This document shows, piece after piece, positions 8,174 to 17,492 of a stretch of 64,000 bases of DNA. The notes beneath the pieces were generated by a model. The model searched no databases. It had not been told where the DNA came from and saw only the letters and a program-made list of their open reading frames with translations. The position numbers and the translations under genes are program-made. Numbering within the stretch: the first letter of the stretch is position 1; the number at the start of each line of letters is the position of its first letter. Source of the stretch: SHZL01 sp031362985 (GTDB taxonomy: Bacteria > Pseudomonadota > Gammaproteobacteria > Xanthomonadales > SZUA-36). The stretch is from assembly GCA_031362985.1 (NCBI GenBank), contig JANLTO010000120.1, positions 94,159-158,158 on the forward strand, written 5' to 3'.

Positions 8174-9553
8174 TCAGGGGGCTTCGAATCCGTCGCTGAA
8201 CAGGGGAGGCTCGGGCGGGTCAAGGAAGGGTGCGATGCAAGCCGGACTATTGGCCGCAAGGCGGCTTTCGATCAGGCTCTGCACCGTCGGATGGAATTCC
8301 TGGTTGCTGGTGCCGCAGGCCGCGCCCGCGGGTCCGCTGACATGGCAGTAACTCATCACTGTGCCCTTGCCATTGCCACCGGTGGGGCAAGAAACAGGGC
8401 CGGAGTAACATCCGACTTCGGCGTTGTAGCACTGGTCAAGCGCCGGGTTATAACAATGCGTGTGCGGAGAGCCCATGTTGTGGCCGAATTCATGGCCAAT
8501 ATAAATGGCCGTATTGGCCGGCGTGCGGCTGGTGCCGATGGCATGAAAGCTGTAACTGCCCACAGTGCGGTTTCCATTCACGAAGCCTTTTTGGCAGTAC
8601 TGATCGATCCACGCGATGCCGGAATAACTACCCGCAGCGATGCCACGGCCGCTGAACAGGGCTGCGAAATCACGATCCAGGGAACCCATGTTGAGGCGCC
8701 AGTACTGGGCAAATTCATCCAGTTGGCCAGAAGCCCCGGTGGCCACGCTGTAGGGGTCTGAATCGGTGCGCAAGGTGACGTCGCCGATAAGCAGGCGGGT
8801 TTCAACATCGCGCTCATAGAACACGTTCATGGCCAGGAACACATCCGTGATCCAGGTCATCGCGGTATTGATGTCGTTGCCTTTTCCGGCCATCCATTCC
8901 GTATCGGTGTCGATGGCGATTACAGCCTGGTAGGTGAGCGCCGTGCCTGCAGGTGCATCGCTCATGCTGCGCAGCGCACCCGCTTGCAGGCTTGCGAGGT
9001 CAAATCCGTGTTGATCGCCAAGCTCGGTACCGCAGGTGCTGGAACCCTCCGGCGCAGGTTCTGGCGCAGCAAGGATCAGGTTCAGCCCGTCTGTGCTCGA
9101 AACCTCGAGGTGATCGCCGCCTTTGGCAACAATCCCGCTGATTGCCCCGGTGCCGGGGTCTACAGCAAGCCCTACGCTGCTGGTCTTGTTCGTCGCGACG
9201 AAAAACAGCCGCGGGTGCATGGCTGAAACAAGAATGCCTGCCGCATTGACCCGGAGTATTTTAGCGCCGGGCACAAACAAATCGATGCGCCGGTAGTTCA
9301 GCACATCCGTGGTATTGCCAGCGAACGCATCCAGGCTGGGCAGTCTTAGCACAGCGCCCCGGGGAGCATGCAACAAAGTGTTCCGCTCCGCAGGGTTCAG
9401 CGTCACCTTGCCTGCAGACAGAGCCGGGCGATCTTTTTGCTGCGTTGGCGGGAAGGGGGTAGCGGAAGGTGTGCGAAGAAAGCCAACACCATCCTGGGCT
9501 GCCGCAGTTGGCGCCAGCACCAGCATCAACATACCAGCCGAAATCCATTTCAT
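8174..9553 (-). CDS. Secreted metzincin-type zinc protease with DGFE tail
   Basis: A 459-residue secreted protease with a signal peptide (residues 1-19, cut after TAAA). An N-terminal pro-like region of about 200 residues precedes a reprolysin/M12-like catalytic domain with the zinc motif HEFGHNMGSPH (His354, Glu355, His358, His364). Cysteines cluster after the motif, suggesting disulfides. The C-terminus is PPLFSDGFEAP, matching the short F-x-DGFE tail seen on many exported proteins of Xanthomonadales-like bacteria; another protein in this window (62152-62997) ends similarly. Likely degrades extracellular protein. Convergent with the permease, and about 20 bases downstream of the patatin gene. 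Confidence 0.88.
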   Translation of the reverse strand: MKWISAGMLMLVLAPTAAAQDGVGFLRTPSATPFPPTQQKDRPALSAGKVTLNPAERNTLLHAPRGAVLRLPSLDAFAGNTTDVLNYRRIDLFVPGAKILRVNAAGILVSAMHPRLFFVATNKTSSVGLAVDPGTGAISGIVAKGGDHLEVSSTDGLNLILAAPEPAPEGSSTCGTELGDQHGFDLASLQAGALRSMSDAPAGTALTYQAVIAIDTDTEWMAGKGNDINTAMTWITDVFLAMNVFYERDVETRLLIGDVTLRTDSDPYSVATGASGQLDEFAQYWRLNMGSLDRDFAALFSGRGIAAGSYSGIAWIDQYCQKGFVNGNRTVGSYSFHAIGTSRTPANTAIYIGHEFGHNMGSPHTHCYNPALDQCYNAEVGCYSGPVSCPTGGNGKGTVMSYCHVSGPAGAACGTSNQEFHPTVQSLIESRLAANSPACIAPFLDPPEPPLFSDGFEAP

Positions 9554-9574
9554 TTGTCGTCTCCCAATCCACGG

Positions 9575-11029
9575 TTAACGTTTTACATAGTGGTAGCGAT
9601 CGCCCAGACGCTGCAGGCATTGGTCAAAGGTGCGGCTGATCTGGGTCGTGTTGCGTATGCGTTCTATCCTTGGCCAGGTCGCCCGCCGCCCGGCCTGGAC
9701 CAATTGCCGTGCAATCTCGGTGCTTGCGTTGGCAAACAGGTTGCGCATGTTTAACTCACTGCGCTGCGGATAGATGGTTATATCGCCACTGTAGTTCTGA
9801 CCAACGATAGCATGCGCTTTCTTGATGATGGAGCCAAGTCCCGGCACATCGAAATGGCGCTGCACCAGGTCCAGCACGTGTTCGACCTGCAACATGGGGC
9901 CTTTGATCGCGACCTCCTGCAGGAAGGGCAGCACGCCGGTTTTCTCGGCCTCGTCGTTGAGGAACGGAACCACGTGCGGATTGATCTGGCTGACGATGTA
10001 GTGGTTGACATTGTGTAGCCGGTTAACTTTTTCTTTTGGAATATCTTCATGCACAGAACCGTCGATCCAGTAGCTTTGCGGCATATAGGAAACGGATTTT
10101 CCGTTGTAGTTACGTGCCCTGAGCTGCACCGGGGGAAACAGGCCCGGAATGGCGCTGGACGCCAATGCCGCCTGCCGTATCAGCACATTGGGTGAGGAGA
10201 GGTAGTTAAGCAGGCGGGGAAACTGGTTTGGCTCAGCCGGAGAAACCGAGATGTTCAGGATGCGACCGGTTTTTTCATAGGCTTCGAGAAAAGTCATGTC
10301 CTTGATATTGCGATTAATCGACAGGCGCAGTTGCCGGGGATCGAACAGGCCTTCGCCCTTGATCACGTCTGCAAACCCGAAGACGCGTATCCACTTATAT
10401 TTCAATTCATCCGGCTGCAAGGCCTTCTCAAGTTCCTCATCGGTATGCGTCGCCAGGAACCCGCCAATGATCGAGCCCGCGCTGGAGCCGGTTATTACTT
10501 TGGGCAACAAGTGCTGTTCCATCAGCTCTTCAATAACACCCACGTGAAACAGCCCGAGTGAAGCACCGCCGCTGAGCAGCAGCGCCGAGCGGCCGAAACT
10601 GCGCGCAGCCCGGTTGAAAAACCGCCGCTTGCGCGAGGGGGGCAGGATTTTCACGTTGCTGTCGCACAGCAGGTTCAGTGCGGCGCTTACTTCATCGAGG
10701 TAGTCGGTGATCAAGCGCTTGCTGCCGGAGCGCGCATGTTGATAGAGGGCGGGATTGGCCATGTTCCCCAAATTACCGTGCAACTCCTCACGCAAGCGGA
10801 ACACCAGCTGGTCGTAATCTTTTTTCAATCGTAAGCGATGCAACAAGGCTACCCGTGAGGCGATCAGGCGATAGTCGTAGTCTGTCGACTGCTCTGCTTC
10901 CAGCCACTGCGCATTACCGTCAAGGCGATCCAGTTCCTTTGCCGCCTCCTGCCACTCGGCGTAGGTACCGGCACGGCTTAGTGCATCTTCATGTTTGCGT
11001 GATGACTTGCTCATTTCCCGCTCTGCCAT
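9575..11029 (-). CDS. Patatin-like phospholipase with DUF3336 N-domain
   Basis: A 484-residue lipid acyl hydrolase. Residues 1-140 form the helical DUF3336 region typical of the yeast Tgl3/4/5 and bacterial relatives. The patatin domain follows with the Gly-rich oxyanion loop SGGASLG (about 153-159), nucleophile elbow GSSAG (Ser183), and catalytic Asp in YWIDGSV. Expected activity is phospholipase or triacylglycerol lipase. An internal ATG at 11014 is an alternative start. There is no signal peptide, so it should act in the cytoplasm or at the inner membrane face. It may be co-transcribed with the metzincin gene downstream. Confidence 0.9.
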   Translation of the reverse strand: MAEREMSKSSRKHEDALSRAGTYAEWQEAAKELDRLDGNAQWLEAEQSTDYDYRLIASRVALLHRLRLKKDYDQLVFRLREELHGNLGNMANPALYQHARSGSKRLITDYLDEVSAALNLLCDSNVKILPPSRKRRFFNRAARSFGRSALLLSGGASLGLFHVGVIEELMEQHLLPKVITGSSAGSIIGGFLATHTDEELEKALQPDELKYKWIRVFGFADVIKGEGLFDPRQLRLSINRNIKDMTFLEAYEKTGRILNISVSPAEPNQFPRLLNYLSSPNVLIRQAALASSAIPGLFPPVQLRARNYNGKSVSYMPQSYWIDGSVHEDIPKEKVNRLHNVNHYIVSQINPHVVPFLNDEAEKTGVLPFLQEVAIKGPMLQVEHVLDLVQRHFDVPGLGSIIKKAHAIVGQNYSGDITIYPQRSELNMRNLFANASTEIARQLVQAGRRATWPRIERIRNTTQISRTFDQCLQRLGDRYHYVKR

Positions 11030-11131
11030 GCCTGCTTGCGACGTTTCCCGGTCGAACTTTACTCGACTTTGTTATCGTGTACCATTCGGCAGGCAAGGCC
11101 ACAACCCGGATTGATCAGAGGTTCTCATGAT

Positions 11132-11920
11132 ATGTTTTCTGCAGTAGTTCTGGCCGGGGAACGGCCGGGCGGCAGTCCACTCACCCGGGCTTTGGGGCTC
11201 AAGGCCAGCGTGTTGATCGATGTGGCCGGCAAGCCCGCGGTGCAGCGCGTGGTGGAAGCATTGTCCGGGGCTGACCAGGTCAGTGGCGGTTTGCTGTGCG
11301 GCCCGGCAAAAAGCGTATACCAGGATGCCCCCGAATTTGAACGCATACTCAAGGGGACTTCGTTTCAGTGGCTCGAACCCGAAAGCGGGCCGAGCGTGAG
11401 TGCAATCAAGGCGGTGTTGACGCTGGGGCATTACCCCGTGTTGCTCACTACCGGCGACCATGCATTGCTGACACCGGTATTGGTGGACAGTTTTTGCCGG
11501 AATGCGCGAACGGTCGGTGGTGACATCGTCGTTGGCCTTGCCCCTTATGCCATTGTCCATGCAGCATTTCCGCACTCAAAACGTACCGTGCAGCGGTACA
11601 GTGATGGCAGTTTTTGCGGCACCAATCTGTTTGCTGTGATGAACCCCACGGGTCTGGCTGCACTGGAATTCTGGAAAACAGTTGAAGCAGAGCGCAAGCG
11701 GCCGTGGAAAATCGCACAAGCCCTTGGACTCGGATTTCTCTTACGTTGCGCCTTGCGCAGGGTCTCGCTGCAGCAGGCACTGCAGCAACTGTCAGGCCGA
11801 TGTGGCTGCAAAGTGTCTTATGTGCTGATCAACGAAGCCAGGGCGGCAGTGGATGTGGATACCGTGGCGGATCGTGACCTGGCACAGTCTGTATTACTGC
11901 AACAAGGCTATAGCGCCTGA
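11132..11920 (+). CDS. MobA-like nucleotidyltransferase
   Basis: About 262 residues from the ATG at 11132. Rossmann-like NTP-transferase fold with the N-terminal nucleotide-binding loop AVVLAGERPGGSPL, a variant of the usual LAGGxGxRMG, followed by a conserved Lys region and an LLTTGDHALL stretch that would hold the metal-binding Asp. Family members move NMP onto a phosphorylated sugar, alcohol or cofactor. It lacks the compact GG-x-S-x-R-x-G loop of true MobA, so molybdenum cofactor synthesis is unlikely. No mo-cofactor genes are nearby, and lipid head-group activation is an alternative I infer from the neighbourhood. Confidence 0.7.
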   Translation: MFSAVVLAGERPGGSPLTRALGLKASVLIDVAGKPAVQRVVEALSGADQVSGGLLCGPAKSVYQDAPEFERILKGTSFQWLEPESGPSVSAIKAVLTLGHYPVLLTTGDHALLTPVLVDSFCRNARTVGGDIVVGLAPYAIVHAAFPHSKRTVQRYSDGSFCGTNLFAVMNPTGLAALEFWKTVEAERKRPWKIAQALGLGFLLRCALRRVSLQQALQQLSGRCGCKVSYVLINEARAAVDVDTVADRDLAQSVLLQQGYSA

Positions 11921-11979
11921 CATCTGTTTGCCAGATCAATGATAATGTCCGCCTGGCAGTGACCGCACGAGCAAAACAC

Positions 11980-12927
11980 ATGGGACAATTCAACCGCTTC
12001 CCGGATTTTTTCATCGTGGGCGCGCCACGCTGTGGCACTACTGCTTTGGGCCGTTACCTGGCGCGCAATCCGCAGATTGGCTTTTCACGACCAAAAGAAT
12101 CCCACTATTTTTCGCGTATTCATGGGCTCCCGACTGAAGCTGAGTTGCAGCACGACTATCTCGAGCGGTATTTTGCCCATTGCACCGAGCGCCACCGGGT
12201 GATGGGCGAAGGATCTGTTTCCTACCTGCATCTGCCTGAAGCCTTACAGGCGATCTTGCACTTCAACCCGCAAGCACGGTTTATCGCAATGGTGCGCAAT
12301 CCCTTGACCATGCTGCCGTCTTATCACCAGCGCATGCTGTTCCTGCTGCAGGAAGATGAGCAGGACTTTGCCACTGCGTGGAAATTGGAGCCATTGCGAG
12401 CGCGCAAGGAAAGCCTGCCCCAGCGTTGCCTGGATTACCGCTTGTTGTTGTATAGCGAGGTGGCAAAGCTGGGTTACCAGGTGCAGCGCTTGTTTGAGAT
12501 CGCCGGACGTGATCAGGCGCACGTGATTGTTTTCGATGACCTGATTGCGGAACCCCTGCCGGTTTACCAGAAGGTTGTGCAATTTCTTGGCGTGGACTAC
12601 GACGGACAGGCCACATTTGAACGTAAATTGGGCAGCCAGATGTATCGTTACGGCTGGTTGCAGAAACTGCTCTTTGCGCCCGTCGTGCGCGGTGGAAAAA
12701 TAGTAGACACCTTGCAGCGGAGCAGCCGGAAATATAATGAGGACGGGTCAAAACGGAAAAGCCTGGTCAAGCGGATTACCGGTCTGAACAGGACTATCAA
12801 GTCCCCGGACCCTCTTTCCGAGCAGACGCTGGATGTCCTGCGAGAAGCTCTGCGGGACGATGTTGCGCTGCTTTCCCGGGTACTGAATCGCGACTTGGGT
12901 TATTGGCTCAAACGCCCGTGTGCATGA
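11980..12927 (+). CDS. Sulfotransferase family protein
   Basis: About 315 residues from the ATG at 11980; a GTG at 11959 in frame is an alternative start. The PAPS 5'-phosphosulfate loop is clear as VGAPRCGTTALGRYL near the N-terminus, and the 3'-phosphate-binding segment as FIAMVRNPLTMLPS. The length fits the bacterial Sulfotransfer domain that sulfates carbohydrates, lipids or small molecules. It sits between a nucleotidyltransferase and a TonB-dependent receptor, with no sulfate-activation genes in view, so the acceptor is unknown. A sulfated envelope lipid or glycan is possible, given the surrounding lipid genes. Confidence 0.85.
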   Translation: MGQFNRFPDFFIVGAPRCGTTALGRYLARNPQIGFSRPKESHYFSRIHGLPTEAELQHDYLERYFAHCTERHRVMGEGSVSYLHLPEALQAILHFNPQARFIAMVRNPLTMLPSYHQRMLFLLQEDEQDFATAWKLEPLRARKESLPQRCLDYRLLLYSEVAKLGYQVQRLFEIAGRDQAHVIVFDDLIAEPLPVYQKVVQFLGVDYDGQATFERKLGSQMYRYGWLQKLLFAPVVRGGKIVDTLQRSSRKYNEDGSKRKSLVKRITGLNRTIKSPDPLSEQTLDVLREALRDDVALLSRVLNRDLGYWLKRPCA

Positions 12928-13093
12928 GCATAGAGCCCCCGGCGATTGGCGAACAGCCCACCTGAAACGGATCAGTAAAAGTGAAAGTAACAACGATTTC
13001 TTTACTTTGGGGTCTTGTGTTTCAGTTACCATCGCGCCCCAAGGGCTGCCGCCCATGAACAACCCCAAAACATTGTACTGACTGGAGATCCAT

Positions 13094-15532
13094 ATGCGAT
13101 CACTATTACTTTCATCTATTGCCGTACTGGTTCTTTCAAGCGGCGCATTCGCTGCTTCTGAGCCGGACTCTTCGACGCTGACGGAGCGTGAACAGGCCAT
13201 GCAGGAGCAGATACGTGCACTGCAGGCCCAGCTCAGGGCGGCCAACCAGACCATAGCAAACCTGCAGAACCAGTCGGGCACAAGCGCAGGCTCCACGGCT
13301 TTGGCTTCTGACCCCGCTGCGGCTTCCGGTCCCGGCACGGCTCCCGGCGCGGCCCCGGCTTCGACTTCAGTAACGCAGGCCGGAACTGCAGTGCCTGTGG
13401 CGGGGGAATCTGCGGCCCAGGCTGTGGCAGCCTATAGTGAGGCACGGGTGCTCGCCGCTGAACAAGAACAGTTCCACACCCCGACTTCGATTTCGCTGCT
13501 TGGCCCGAAAGAGTTGGAACTCGGCGGAGTGGAAGATGTGACCCGCCTACAATACCTGGTGCCCAACCTGCGTTTCGGCCAGACCGGTCACGAAGCGCAG
13601 CAAGCCATGCGCGGCGCCCGGACCAACTCAACCGGGGCTGAGTCATCCCCGGTGGTTGCTGTTTACGAAGACGGGATAAATATCGCTACCACCACCGAGC
13701 AAATGAATTCCTGGCTGGATGTGCAGCGCGTGGATGTACTGCGCGGACCACAGATCACCAGTTTCGGGCAACAGGCCTATGCCGGTGCAGTCAGTGTGGT
13801 TTCCAACAAGCCCACGTTTGAGGGTTTTAACGGCTATGCCGAGCTGGAAAACGGCCTGCCGGACAAGACGCGCTGGCGTATGGCGATGAATATTCCAACA
13901 TCTGACACGCTGTCCTTTCGCCTGGCCGGCTTGTCGGATACCAAACACGGCCTGATTGATAACAACTACATTTCAGGGGATGCCGATGACATGAATGACC
14001 GTGCGATGCAGGTCATGAAGGCGAGCGTGTTGTGGCAGCCCAGTGATGTGTTCAGCGTGCTGTTCTGGAGCCGGTATTTGGACGAAAACGGCAACGGTTC
14101 TGCTCCCTGGGGCTACCAGCAGGTTGGCGCCTACGTTGAGGGTGAGTTACAACCCGGCAATCAATTCGCGGGCGCAGGCTCCGCACCCGATGGCGGGCCC
14201 TGGACCGTGGACCGGAACATGATAGGCACGGCAGAGTTCGAAAACTGGCTGAACACAGTCGACCTGAACTGGGATATGGGCTTCGCTTCCTTGCAGTGGC
14301 TGTTCAACTACACCGCGTTCCACGGCAAGCAGACCTACGACAACGATTACACCAACCTGGGAGAGGTAAACACCACGGCTTTTGCGGGCTGGAAAACGGC
14401 CCAGACGGGATGGTCCAACGAAGTGCGCCTGACCTCCAATGGAGATTCAGACCTCACCTGGCTGGCGGCAATGTACCAGTCGAACCGGGATGCAGACTGG
14501 AAATATTTGCAGGACGATAATGGTAAGTTTTCGCAACCGACCTGGGACACCAACGGCACCTACAACACCAAAACCTCGGCGGTCTATGGGCAACTGACTT
14601 ACGCCATCACCGACCGTTTCCGCACAACCGGTGGGTTGCGCTGGAATGATGAAAAGAAAACCACCCGCACGGGCGTGAAGGGTAGTTGGGATGACCTGCT
14701 GTGGAAGGCAGCGCTGGAATATGATGTCGATGAGAACATCATGAGCTACCTGTCGATTTCGACCGGCTATCGGGCGGGTGGTAATAACACGGCGACCGGG
14801 GTCAATCCAACCTGGGCGCCGGAAAAACTGACGGCCTACGAGCTGGGCATGAAAAGCCTGTGGGCTGATGACACGGTTAGATTGAATGCATCGCTCTGGT
14901 GGAATGAATTCAAGGACGTGCAATCACAGTCTTTCCTGGTCCTGCCCTATCCGGGTTCACCTGAAGCCACGGAATATACCGGTAACGGCGGGCCGCTCAG
15001 TGCCAGTGGTGTAGATGCTGAAATCCAGTGGAATCCCGCCGAGAATTGGGATCTTTCCGCGAACATTGCCTATACCCACGCTAGGTTTGGAAATTACACT
15101 GCCGCCAGTTATGCCGGCCTCCCTGACATTTCGGGACATTCGGAAGGTGACATGTTGAACTTCGATGGCTGGAGCCCCGCGCTGTCGCCGGACTGGGTGG
15201 TTGGGCTGCGTGCCGCGTACACCTTCTACTTCAAGGACTGGGGCAGTCTGACGCCCTATGCGCAAACCACCTATGCCGGAGCCTACTATATCAACGACAT
15301 CAACCTGCCTGGACTGGAGCAGGGCTCACAGTACCGCACCGACCTGCGCATCATGTGGCAGTCGCCCAAGGAGAGTTTCAATCTGCAGTTTTATTATTTG
15401 AACTTCAGCGACGAGGCGACGCTGAACGGCTCGAGAGTTTACAACCCTGCCGCCAACCCGGATATCACTACCTTGCAGGCTAATTGGGACATTCCAAACA
15501 CCTACGGAGTTATCTTCAATTACACGTTCTAA
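13094..15532 (+). CDS. TonB-dependent receptor with N-terminal coiled coil
   Basis: An 812-residue outer-membrane receptor. It has a signal peptide (residues 1-20), then an unusual coiled-coil stretch (about residues 26-57) and an Ala/Ser/Pro-rich linker where a TonB box would be expected. Then come the plug domain (PNLRFGQTGHEAQ... to VDVLRGPQ, about 130-225) and a 22-strand barrel ending in the aromatic NYTF. A ribosome-binding site (ctggag) precedes the ATG. The ligand is not evident; the barrel resembles receptors near oxidoreductase clusters. I see no canonical TonB box, so energy coupling may involve the coiled coil. It converges on the GMC oxidoreductase. Confidence 0.9.
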   Translation: MRSLLLSSIAVLVLSSGAFAASEPDSSTLTEREQAMQEQIRALQAQLRAANQTIANLQNQSGTSAGSTALASDPAAASGPGTAPGAAPASTSVTQAGTAVPVAGESAAQAVAAYSEARVLAAEQEQFHTPTSISLLGPKELELGGVEDVTRLQYLVPNLRFGQTGHEAQQAMRGARTNSTGAESSPVVAVYEDGINIATTTEQMNSWLDVQRVDVLRGPQITSFGQQAYAGAVSVVSNKPTFEGFNGYAELENGLPDKTRWRMAMNIPTSDTLSFRLAGLSDTKHGLIDNNYISGDADDMNDRAMQVMKASVLWQPSDVFSVLFWSRYLDENGNGSAPWGYQQVGAYVEGELQPGNQFAGAGSAPDGGPWTVDRNMIGTAEFENWLNTVDLNWDMGFASLQWLFNYTAFHGKQTYDNDYTNLGEVNTTAFAGWKTAQTGWSNEVRLTSNGDSDLTWLAAMYQSNRDADWKYLQDDNGKFSQPTWDTNGTYNTKTSAVYGQLTYAITDRFRTTGGLRWNDEKKTTRTGVKGSWDDLLWKAALEYDVDENIMSYLSISTGYRAGGNNTATGVNPTWAPEKLTAYELGMKSLWADDTVRLNASLWWNEFKDVQSQSFLVLPYPGSPEATEYTGNGGPLSASGVDAEIQWNPAENWDLSANIAYTHARFGNYTAASYAGLPDISGHSEGDMLNFDGWSPALSPDWVVGLRAAYTFYFKDWGSLTPYAQTTYAGAYYINDINLPGLEQGSQYRTDLRIMWQSPKESFNLQFYYLNFSDEATLNGSRVYNPAANPDITTLQANWDIPNTYGVIFNYTF

Positions 15533-15553
15533 GGGCGGGTCTGCAGGGGCCGG

Positions 15554-15589
15554 CATGGCTCACTGCATGGCTCACCACATGGCTCTCTC
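15554..15589. repeat. 12-bp tandem repeat, three units
   Basis: Three head-to-tail units catggctcactg, catggctcacca and catggctctctc lie between the convergent receptor and oxidoreductase genes. Too short for a CRISPR array. Probably replication slippage. Confidence 0.7.
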
Positions 15590-15599
15590 ACTGGCGAGT

Positions 15600-17207
15600 T
15601 CAGCTTTTCAGCAAGACGGTGTCGATATGATGGGCAAGGCGATGGGTCAGAGCCAGCAGGGTCAAGGTCGGATTTGCCCAACCGCCAGTGGTGAACACGG
15701 AACTTCCGGCGATGTGCAAATTGTCGATGCCGTGTACGGTGCAGTTTGCGTCGACCACGCCTTCTGACGGCGAAGTGCTCATGCGCGTGGTGCCTATGTG
15801 GTGGTAGCCGGCAATCGGGTGGTTGCCGAGAGTTGGATCCACCGGCCAATCCCTTGAACCATCGTGCAACCAGTCCATGGTAGTGACCTTGCCCAACCCA
15901 AGGCGGCTGAATTCCCGCTGCAACGATAAAGCCAATTCACGCACGGTGTGTTTATCCAGGTCAGACATCTGCCAGTCGAGGTCTGCCCGCCTGCAACCGA
16001 GTGCATCACGCTGGTCCGACAGCCTGACGCGACTGTCCGGGTTGGGAGATTGTTCGGCGCGTGCAATCACGTACAACTGCATCCGTGCGATCTTTATTCC
16101 GGCCCGCAGCAAGGGCATGGAAACGTTGCGTTGCAAGAAATCCGTGACAGCACGGTAACTGTGCCACAAGCTCCGCCCGGAACGTGATGGCTTCAGGGTG
16201 TGCTTGAGGTTCATGTATACCTGCTGACTTACGGCAACACCTTTTTCCGGGCTGCGCAGCGGTTTGAAAGTGGCAGCGCTGTTGAGCAGGCCGGCTTTCC
16301 GCTGCAGCTCTTCCGAGGTAACCAGGGCAGGCATCACCGGCACGCCCTTGCGTGGGTAGCGCTTGCGGTACAGGGCCCAGAAAGCGCCCGGATCTGTGGT
16401 ATCCACATGCGCAATGCGACCGTGTGGATGTTCCATGAAGTAACGGCCAACCTGGTCATGGGCATTGCCGATACCGCCGGCCACTTTGCCATCGGAAATC
16501 AGCAATAGCCTGGCATTTTCGATCGCGCCGCAAGCCAATACAAAATGTCGCGCACGTGCGGTTAATTGGTGGCCCTTGAGGGAACGGGCCTCGATATGAG
16601 TGACCTGCTTATGGTATTCGTCGGCGTGAATTGCAACCACGTTGGCGTGCAGGAAAATCTGCACAAACTCTGCCCTCATGAGGTCCTCACTCTGGCTGTG
16701 GTTAAAGCGTTCACGCATGGTATCAAAGCGCCAGAAACGCGTGGATAGTTCAGACGGATCGAAGGCCAGGGGCTCCAGGCCCAGCTTCTTCCAAAGGGAA
16801 TTGCTGTATTCAAACTCACCGAGTTGCATCGACTCGTGCGCTTTGCGATACCACGGGTCGAGGTCCTGCCGGCTAATGGGCCACCCGCTGTGGGGCACCC
16901 AGGCTCTGCGTTCGAAATCTATCGGGTCCAGCGGCACACAACGCCCGCCCCAGATATTCGTTGTTCCGCCAAAAAACCGCAATCGCGAGCGGTCAAGATC
17001 GTAGTAAGGCATGCCCGGGTTGTCGCCTGCCGACAAGGCTTGCGTATCGGTTTCAAAGTCCAGGCCACCCGCTTCGAGCAAGCACACCGATCGCCCGGAG
17101 ATGTTTAAATCCCTGGCCAGGGCCACGCCTGCTGCGCCGGCACCGACCACGCAGACATCAGCATGCACGGTCATTGCATGATCTGCGTTCAGTAAATCGG
17201 TCAGCAC
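15600..17207 (-). CDS. GMC-family FAD oxidoreductase
   Basis: About 535 residues. I chose the GTG at 17207 because a strong AAAGGAGAA ribosome-binding site lies six bases upstream (17213-17220); the open frame extends to 17303. The FAD-binding dinucleotide fold is seen as VCVVGAGAAGVALA near residue 20, a glucose-methanol-choline signature region in NIWGGRCVPLDP, and the C-terminal catalytic segment GYHHIGTTRMS with the expected His. Members oxidise alcohols, sugars, sterols or aldehydes. No signal peptide is visible. The substrate is unknown, perhaps related to the convergent receptor. Confidence 0.9.
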   Translation of the reverse strand: MLTDLLNADHAMTVHADVCVVGAGAAGVALARDLNISGRSVCLLEAGGLDFETDTQALSAGDNPGMPYYDLDRSRLRFFGGTTNIWGGRCVPLDPIDFERRAWVPHSGWPISRQDLDPWYRKAHESMQLGEFEYSNSLWKKLGLEPLAFDPSELSTRFWRFDTMRERFNHSQSEDLMRAEFVQIFLHANVVAIHADEYHKQVTHIEARSLKGHQLTARARHFVLACGAIENARLLLISDGKVAGGIGNAHDQVGRYFMEHPHGRIAHVDTTDPGAFWALYRKRYPRKGVPVMPALVTSEELQRKAGLLNSAATFKPLRSPEKGVAVSQQVYMNLKHTLKPSRSGRSLWHSYRAVTDFLQRNVSMPLLRAGIKIARMQLYVIARAEQSPNPDSRVRLSDQRDALGCRRADLDWQMSDLDKHTVRELALSLQREFSRLGLGKVTTMDWLHDGSRDWPVDPTLGNHPIAGYHHIGTTRMSTSPSEGVVDANCTVHGIDNLHIAGSSVFTTGGWANPTLTLLALTHRLAHHIDTVLLKS

Positions 17208-17492
17208 AGGGTTCTCCTTTCGGGGTTTAGCGGCATAATTGTATTGCATTGCCATGCAAAATGGCGCATCCGATGCTGTCAAGGCATGGTCCGTTTGGGT
17301 CAAGCAGGCATTTTGCGCAACCAGTACTATTTGCTCACGTTAAGTTGCCGGGAAAGGGCAGCAGGGTCAATTGCGGGTTTACGGATTGTTCGCGGGAAAC
17401 AGTGTAAAATTCGCCCGAGTTGTTGTGCCAGCTGGGTGATAGAGGCTTTTGCCCGTCTTCCCGGTTTATGGATCGTTATGAGGGAACAAAAA

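Noticed and set aside
11132..11920. Molybdenum cofactor guanylyltransferase MobA
   Set aside because: The nucleotide loop is atypical and no molybdopterin genes are present.
15554..15589. Short repeats considered as a CRISPR array
   Set aside because: The 12-base units are contiguous with no spacers, and no cas genes exist in the window.
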